From positions 108,882 through 172,881 of the forward strand of contig JAKEKT010000077.1 in the NCBI GenBank assembly GCA_021495925.1: a DNA stretch of 64,000 bases. Reading direction: 5' to 3'. This document shows, one piece after another, positions 57,759-64,000 of this stretch. The first letter of the stretch is position 1, and each line of letters opens with the position of its first letter. A program made the position numbers and the translations under genes. This stretch comes from Diplodia intermedia. Taxonomy: Eukaryota; Ascomycota; Dothideomycetes; Botryosphaeriales; Botryosphaeriaceae. The notes beneath the pieces were generated by a model. The model was not told where the DNA came from. It was given only the letters and a program-made list of their open reading frames with translations, and searched no databases.

Positions 57759-59672
57759 GGCCGCGCTTTTGAAGGTGGGTAGTGCGGCATGCAACCGGTG
57801 AGAAAGTGGAAGAAACGAGGGTTAGAGCAGAGAGAGAAGTGCCGGGTAAGCGAGGGCCGGACCGGGCGCGCAAGCAGCCGGCGGCGTCTTCCTGATCGAG
57901 GTGAGTTGTAACGACGCTAATAAAACACTCGGTGGATAGGCTGTGCAGGACTGTGCACAGCAGCGGAACTCTATAAGCAAGACAACAACGTTCTAGGTGA
58001 GAACCACCACACAGGTGACTCGGTCGACAGCACACAATCAGTGTTGCCCGTTCTTGTTCTCTTGAGGTGATGGTGATGACGAGGAGAGAAGACAGATCGC
58101 TCGCCGAAGAGTTAACAACTATAGCGGCTCGCTCGTTGCTTCCGTGGTTCTGGTTCTTAGTAGTGGAAGGGGCCACTTAACGACAGGCAAGGACTTCCTT
58201 AAGCACCGCCACAGCCTCCGTTAAACTGCGCTCCTTAGCGTTCTAGCTAAAGCTTCCTGTAGCGGAATTCCTCCGACGGTGACGTGTCGTGTTCTGTAGC
58301 TCGTGTTGCCGCTACACGAAGGGTTCTTTCGCTAACTATTATGTTATTCGTATTCTCTTCTTCCTCAGCTACTAAGCTGGTGTGCAGCCTTCCTGCTTCT
58401 TGGTCTTGGAGTGTGGGCTTCGGTGGCGTTCTTGGGCTCGGTCGCGTCCGTTTGTTTCGTGGTCGTGCTGGGACACAGCTGTGGTCTAGCTAATCCTGGG
58501 ACTCCCCGCGTTGTTGGGCTCCAATGAATGCGTCGCGTGTCACGAAGATAAGGGGTGGCTGTAATACTCGTATTGCTGTGAGAGTGGGGTGTATTAGTGT
58601 TGGAGCTATCTGGGTGAGAAGAACGCTATGACGCCGGCTCGGCTAATCGTCGGTCCAACACCGTCATACCCTGGGGGCCGAAACCCTAACGACCGCTGTT
58701 GCTATTATTGTTGACCACAACACTGAAGCTTTACTCCATCCGGCAGTTCGTTAGGCCTTCCAATATTCGCGTGCTTCCAAGTGGCAACTGCTACCCGAGT
58801 AGACGACACGGCTTGCATTGTGTACGAGACCTTACGAGAGATTCCCGGCATGCCCGGCAGAAGACACCCGGAGATGAGGCCGACACGATATCTTGGGATT
58901 CCAAGCGAAGTCATGGCCGGTAATCGAATTATGCAAATTCGCGGAGAGGCCCCCTCGCACTAGATCTTAGCTACTGCCAACTGACCTGACAACATTTTCG
59001 GCTTGCTAAAGAAGATGGCTGTCTCCGGGTCTATTAGTTCTGCTATACATCCAACTGATTTTGGCATTATATGTTCCGCTTCTGGTCCCGTCGACTGTCC
59101 TTTTGAAAGGAGGTAGTCTTTTGATAGTCACCCGTATCCGGACTTTGGTCGTCCTCCGTGATCTCGAAATAGGGTTTCCCTTGGCCTTGTTGATTTTCCA
59201 CCTGCATTTGATCATCTTGAACGACAGGGTGTAGAGGTTGGAATCCTTACCCACTGCATCATGCGCGTATGCAGGCCCTCCGAGGGCAAAAGAGGCACTG
59301 GAATGAACCCAATTAGAGTTTATTCTGGCATGTCTGGCTAGTATATCAGTGTACCTTCACACAGGGAATGCCCCGTCATCGTTGTCCACGCCAGAGAAGT
59401 TGCCAAGGATTTTCCCGCTAGTCGTGTATTGGAGGCCCGACAACAGGAGGTATGAGCATCGGTACGTTCTAAACACCTTGCCGCTATTCTGCATACCCGT
59501 TGTACTGGAAACAACCCAGACAAAGGGGATCGACTTGTCAGCCCACCCTCTCCCAGTTCAATGCGGCAAACTCCCGTGTTTTGTAATGGAGAAGTTTTGT
59601 GCCACAAAAATTGGTGGTCATGTACGGAATCGTCCAATTCTCAGCCGCCCTCATTCTGAACTCCAATGGAAA
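57759..59672. other. decayed region, no certain gene
   Basis: About 1.9 kb between the Rpc25 pseudogene and the zinc-finger gene. It contains the right copy of the 72-bp repeat (58525-58596) and, just after it, a TGTTGGA/TCCAACA pair (58598-58604 and 58654-58660), reminiscent of retroelement ends. Small frames (58781-58963 plus; 59006-59254 minus) are unassigned. Confidence 0.45.
58525..58596 (+). repeat. 72-bp direct repeat, right copy
   Basis: 69 of 72 bases identical to 56979-57050, same orientation, 1.55 kb apart. Confidence 0.85.
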
Positions 59673-61865
59673 TCATGACGCCCAATCACCTTGAGGAGGA
59701 TACCCTGAAGATGCCCCAAAGTTGACCAGATAGGAATCGAATTCGTCAACGGTCGGCCATTCATCACTGCCCAGTAACTGAGATTCAGATCCATTATCGT
59801 GCATGGGCGCGTCCTCGTCAACCCATTGCTCCTGAGGGGTCGGATGCTGGCCATTCGGCTGTTGTTGCACGGCAGCGTTGGCGCTACTTTGTTCTCCTTG
59901 GATGGCTGCATTCAACAGGTCTTCGCCCTCCAATGCCCCCGAGGTCTGCTTTTCCTGGAATTCAGAGAACACCCGATCATGACACGTGCGCATCACAGAC
60001 GCGAAGATTTCCAACAAGTGTAATCGCCCTTGGCGTTCGAGTTCCTCCCGGACAAGCTGTGGCAGACGTCGATCGCGGAAGCTATTGTACTTCTGAAGAT
60101 ACCACGTTGGTTTTTCTTCATAGTCTATCACGAAGAGAGAACAACTGGTCAGTCGGTTGTGTTGAACCGCAATCGGGGGGCTCACATGGATCCGGTGTCT
60201 CGCCGTCCTCGGCGAGATCGAAGACAACTCGATACACTTTTCTCCACTGTTCTTTCGGTGCGACACCTCTCAAATCTCTTTTTGATTTCAACTTACTCTC
60301 CTTCTCGTGGTTGATCGATTCTTTCTCAGGTCTGCCCTCCATTGTGACAAGTCTGCAGCGTTCCTCGCTCGCCAAGTGAGTCTGTAGGATATCCGGATTC
60401 TTGAACTCCCCGCGGCATCTTGGACATTCGTTGCGTGGGCCATGAACCCTGTAGATGTGTTCTCTGTAGGCGACGAGTCAGCCTACTTCACTCCAACAAT
60501 ATGGTTCCTCCCACGCTTTTTAAACTCACTTGACGCGGTTGACGGTCTTGAAGCCGGGAGGTTTGGAACAGCTGACTTCGTCCCTTCGTCTCACGGGATC
60601 CCTCTTGTAATATGGGCAACTGAATCTCTTCTCGTTCGAAGTGGTCTCACTGTCGTCTGGAGAGGCAGACCTCCTGCGCTTCCCTCCGCCCCCGTCATTG
60701 TTATTTTTGGAGCCTGATCCGGTAGACTTCCGTTTTCCATTCCCACCTGTATTCGAAGACTCGGCAGCGGACCGTGATGTATTCAAGCGGCTTGGGCCAT
60801 TCGATGATTGACTCGTTCCTTCACCCGCATCGATAACCTCGTCGGTTGTTGAACTGTCATCCGTGCTGTATTCACTGTAGTCATCTTCCGAAGAACCCCA
60901 GACATCTCTCTCAGCGGTTGCCCAAAACTCTTCCATGACTTTGTCAACGACTGCGGCGGTTGTGGAAAACAAAAACGACTCAACGGTATCCGATGGTGTT
61001 CGAAATGACCCACCACTTTCGGACATGTCGGAAAGGGCATCGAGCGCTTCAATCGTCCGGCTACCAAGTGTTGTAGAAGTTGACTTCGCCTCCATGTTTG
61101 GACCAGATTGATCCGGCCCACCTTCAGTGGATGCCGAGATACTGCACGTGTTCGGTAGAGAATGAGTTGACTCGGGTAGAAAGAAGTAGCCGAAACTGTT
61201 CGGACTGAACCTCCGCCGGAAGTCATCGAATATCCGTTCCAAGGTCGCCGCCACGGCTGGCTGGCCGCCAAGCTGGGTCAAGATGTATGCTTCGTGCATT
61301 TCCATGACCCTAAAGTTCTGCTGCTTTCTGAGAAACTCTCGGTCGCAAAGGCCTGCGACGTGTTAGATGAATTCACCATCATTCCTTCTTGAATTCTACC
61401 TACATGGGTGGGGAATGCTTCCTCGATGTTTGGTGAAGATCTGCATCCAGATGTGCTGAAATTTCTCAAGCTCCGTCTCTCCCAAAAGTTCTGACTGTAG
61501 TTGTATGTTGTGGTCATGCTCGATGTGTTCTCTGTGCTCGATATAAGAAAGCATCGGCAACCTCAACGAGTCTTGACATCATACCTTAATGCCTGCACGT
61601 TCTCAAAACTCTTCAGTCTGCAGGGCGAGTGTTCTGGAACCAGATGGGGGTTCTTGAGGAAGTAGGGACATAACATTGGTCGTTGGCTTGGTGCATGACT
61701 TGTTGGAAGTGTGGCGCCATTTTCGGAAGAGCCGTGGTGCAGCAGTCGTTCTTCTCGCTGTCTGTTGTGGTCCGGAAACGTTGGCGGCTCGGATTCCGGG
61801 GGCGGTGAGGGCGGGAAAACGATGCGGTTGGGGAGGGCCAAGAGGCCCTGGGCGCTTGGTAGCAT
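59673..61865 (-). CDS. degenerate C2H2-type zinc-finger protein, five exons
   Basis: Exons 61865-61585, 61531-61404, 61352-60530, 60463-60186 and 60124-59673 close in phase to 653 residues; the introns are 53, 51, 66 and 61 nt. Seen: a Pro-rich N-terminus, then a first atypical finger (MLCPYFLKNP, a second Cys 11 residues later, and LREHIEHDH with the His pair). This is followed by FQHIWMQIF and CLCDREFL, an acidic/Ser-rich middle, a Lys/Arg-rich stretch (GKRKSTG, GGGKRRRSASP), then a second module: FSCPYYKRDP, PPGFKTVNRVKEHIYRVHG, NECPRCRGEF and ASEERC. A Trp-containing tail (QWRKVYRVVF, KPTWYLQKY) follows. Known: this duplicated CPY-x-KRxP / FKTV-x-R-x-KEH-x-x-x-x-H pattern belongs to a large, lineage-expanded fungal family, probably nuclear DNA-binding, targets unknown. 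The basic stretch may be a nuclear localisation signal. Confidence 0.85.
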
Positions 61866-62373
61866 GTTTGTGCTCGAAGAAAGCTGTGGCTAGCGCTGGA
61901 CTCGTCGCATCGCGTCAGCCGAGTGGGCTGATGGCGGGGTCTTAATAATGAGGGCTAGCGCAGATAGCCGAGCAGGTGAGAATATCTGCGGGGCTGCGTG
62001 TTCGCAATGCTTTTATGCGCAAGTGCGAACAAACATGTTGCGAAGGGAAACTGGCCAACCACCGTCCGTGACACGACACGTTCTCGAACATGATTTGTCC
62101 GCAGCCTCGGCCCCGACAATTTATATAGGCAGCACACCTGCAACCACTGCAAGGCAGACACAGACCCCTGTCAATCAACTTCCACGCTTATCTTGCACAC
62201 GCCCCAGTGGTCCCCTACTAAAGCGCGAGAGCAGCGCAGCGCAAGGCTGTCTCCCTGTCGACCTTCATCCAATTACCAACCTTTCGTAACAGGTATTTAT
62301 CTTCTTTTACTGCGCATCAACATGACCTCTTACGCATTTCAGAGGTAGCGCAAACAAGAGTCAATACCTCGCC
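61866..62373. promoter_or_regulatory. divergent intergenic region with TATA box at 62121-62127
   Basis: About 500 bases between the zinc-finger gene (-) and the Cys-rich mini-gene (+). TTATATA at 62121-62127 lies about 250 bases before the ATG at 62374. A GTATTT...TTTCAG stretch at 62292-62341 could be an intron in the 5' UTR. Confidence 0.45.
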
Positions 62374-62571
62374 ATGCCAAGATATTTCTACTGTTGCCAG
62401 TGCGGCTACGGCCCGACAGACGCAGAAATGTACGGAGTGTGTATAACCTGCGGTGCAGCAGCCTGTTCCAACTGCACGTGGGAGTATGATTCGATTGGTC
62501 TTCCTCCCGTGTTCTCTGGCATGAGACCACCGCATCAGACCGAACACATGCACCATCCTCCATCGAGGTAA
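62374..62571 (+). CDS. 65-residue Cys-rich zinc-ribbon-like protein
   Basis: Short frame starting MPRYFYCCQCG (ATG in CTCGCCATGCC). Cys residues fall at 7, 8, 10, 23, 26, 31 and 34, with CITC and CSNC giving two C-x2-C knuckles. This matches the tiny fungal proteins that begin with an aromatic-CCQCG-G motif and probably bind one or two zinc ions. The stop at 62569-62571 overlaps a GTAAGT donor (CGAG|GTAAGT), so the protein may continue in a further exon that I could not fix. A TATA box lies upstream. Function unknown; it diverges from the zinc-finger gene. Confidence 0.6.
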   Translation: MPRYFYCCQCGYGPTDAEMYGVCITCGAAACSNCTWEYDSIGLPPVFSGMRPPHQTEHMHHPPSR

Positions 62572-63470
62572 GTTGTCGGCAATGACAACCTCCTTGACTC
62601 GCAATTGATCAGAGTCGTAGTTTGGGCGTGTTACACCATCTTTCAGAAGTTTCCGAGCCGCCTTTTGTTCCAAGTTCGCTCCGCACAGCCAGGAGTTGGG
62701 AACGAAAAGATATATTGCCATGGTATCTTCACAGCTGGAATTGGCCATGGTGGAGGTGATATAGCAACACTCGCCTACCGTCCTTAAGGGCGCGTCCTCG
62801 ATGATTGCGCTTATGTCGTCTTGGATCCATTGCAATACAACCCGCTATTTGCACCAATTTGAAGTCCAGTACTACCAAAATTCTTCACTTTTCCCCCGCA
62901 GACACTCAACAAGTGGGCAGGTATAAAGCCTATTTCCTATCGAATGACCGCTGCTTGGACTCATTTCAACCAACCGGAATACTGATCAAAAGTAGTTTAT
63001 CATTCTTTGAAGTCGGGCAGTTCCCCTATGCAACGATGGTGTGAAGAAACGTTGGGAAAGCTTGTTCATGGGATACTGCTCTTGTAAAAGTTTTTTGAGT
63101 AGAAGGTTGAAAAAGCATTGGATACATCGAAGACAAATACATCTAATCAGAGAACCCGGCGACTCTTAAACAGTAAGAATGAAGTGATGTGCTCCATGAA
63201 CATGGAAATTTCATTTGTCACCCGCGAGAATGCAGTGGTGTTGACGACGACCTCAGAACACTACAGTTCCTGCAGCGAAGACCTTTTTTTCAAGCCAATG
63301 GCCGTTCCAAACAGTCCATCTCTTAGAACGGACAGTTCCGTTCCTCCAACGAAATCCGTAAATCGTTTCTCCCACCCAAAGCCCCCCCCCTCCCCCCCCT
63401 CTCCTCTCCCATCATTGTCACCGAAACATATCTTCATGCTACCACTGGTTGTATTACCATTGCTCAATCA
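62572..63470. other. intergenic region, no gene seen
   Basis: About 0.9 kb after the Cys-rich mini-gene. Possible acceptor sites near 62622 and 62654 could belong to a second exon. Other frames carry no recognisable domain. Confidence 0.45.
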
Positions 63471-63663
63471 GCAGCTTTAGCTCACTTGGGAGAGCGCCAG
63501 GTTCGTAGTCTCTCAATCGACCACCACTACTGTCGGCAAAAGCACCCCCCACCAAGACCAACAACGTCAGACTGAAGTCCCACTTTCGGCCCAAACACCA
63601 AACAAACACAAGACGTTTCTGTGCGGTATCTGGTACCACTGTGTTCGATTCACAGAAGCTGCA
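63471..63663 (+). tRNA. tRNA-Thr(CGT) with a 120-nt intron
   Basis: 5' half 63471-63507 and 3' half 63628-63663 fold to a 73-nt tRNA. The acceptor GCAGCTT pairs perfectly with AAGCTGC (63656-63662). D arm GCTC/GAGC with loop ACTTGGGA. Anticodon stem CCAGG pairs with TCTGG (one G-U), and loop TTCGTA plus A gives anticodon CGT. Variable loop TACCA. T arm CTGTG/CACAG with loop TTCGATT, discriminator A. The intervening 63508-63627 sits after position 37, the canonical nuclear intron site. Nuclear tRNA introns are usually well under 100 nt, so 120 nt is long. A TTTTT tract about 50 bases downstream could end Pol III transcription. Confidence 0.75.
63508..63627 (+). other. candidate tRNA intron (120 nt)
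   Basis: Lies between tRNA positions 37 and 38. Rich in A and C, with no tRNA or coding features of its own. Boundaries are set by the requirement for a 7-nt anticodon loop and complete stems. Confidence 0.65.
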
Positions 63664-64000
63664 AGATCCAGTTCATCTTAACAGTCTCGGACTGGTTCGC
63701 AAGGACTTCCTTTTTCGGAAGTTGGGTGGTTGATAAAGGGATTGTTTCTTTCTGTCGGTGGTGGCTCGTGCGTTGTTTGTGGGTACGTTTCAGGCGCTAT
63801 CCGACGCTAACCGGGGTTTGGAAGTTTCATGGCGAGCGGACGGTGTGTGGGTGTCGCTGTCGAGCTGGTTTGGGGGGGGGGGGGGGTGCGTGGTGGCCGT
63901 TCGGATTTTATGTGTGAGAGGCTCTATCGCTCGGAGCAGGCGGATGTGGTTTGTAAGAATGTTTCAGCGGAAGGAGGGGGAGAGGCCGAATGCAGGGGAC
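63664..64000. other. end of window, no gene seen
   Basis: Contains a TTTTT tract near 63711-63715 and a long G run at about 63870-63887. Nothing else recognisable. Confidence 0.5.

Noticed and set aside
58781..58963. 60-residue plus-strand frame in the decayed region
   Set aside because: Protein-like but too short, begins without ATG, and matches nothing I recognise.
63118..63480. 120-residue plus-strand frame
   Set aside because: Ends inside the tRNA-Thr 5' half and has no domain; likely chance.

Overview
This window looks like nuclear DNA of a filamentous ascomycete (Pezizomycotina, most likely a Dothideomycete). The genes are interrupted by short spliceosomal introns (about 50-135 nt, GT-AG with CTAAC-like branch points, plus one GC-AG). 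The protein families are typical of these fungi: DUF6640, DUF3433, a Git3-type GPCR, a DUF6606/DUF3638/DUF3645 giant, Zn2Cys6 and degenerate C2H2 regulators. Gene models were built by reading both strands and requiring reading phase to close across introns.

Region 1 (0-24 kb) is gene-dense. In order it holds a small DUF6640-like membrane protein (-), a Dgk1-type CTP-dependent diacylglycerol kinase (-) diverging from the 60S-assembly helicase Spb4 (+), a large DUF3433 membrane protein (+), a Git3/cAMP-receptor-like GPCR (+), and a convergent 3252-residue DUF6606-DUF3638-DUF3645 protein (-). A homopolymer run ending in an N gap lies between the last two.

Region 2 (24-39 kb) mixes a small acidic coiled-coil protein (-), a short-chain dehydrogenase locus broken by several frame changes (-), an F-box-like protein (+), an isocitrate lyase/PEP mutase family enzyme (+), an intronless tRNA-Arg(ACG) and an HSL-type esterase (-). 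AT-rich repeat debris is scattered at 24.6-24.9 and 35.2-35.8 kb.

Region 3 (38.3-54.7 kb) is a 16-kb gene-poor stretch. It is very GC-rich at first and then full of simple-sequence arrays. The only credible gene is a 217-residue histidine-rich protein, isolated between about 5.9 kb and 9.8 kb of non-coding sequence.

Region 4 (54.7-64 kb) holds a Zn2Cys6 regulator (-), a pseudogene of RNA polymerase III subunit Rpc25 with two in-frame TAG codons inside a pair of 72-bp direct repeats, a five-exon degenerate zinc-finger protein (-), a tiny Cys-rich zinc-ribbon protein (+), and what appears to be a tRNA-Thr(CGT) gene split by an unusually long 120-nt intron.

No gene cluster acting in one pathway is evident. 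The points of most interest are the two decayed genes, the long-intron tRNA, the GC-AG intron, the giant helicase-like protein and the gene desert around the His-rich gene.
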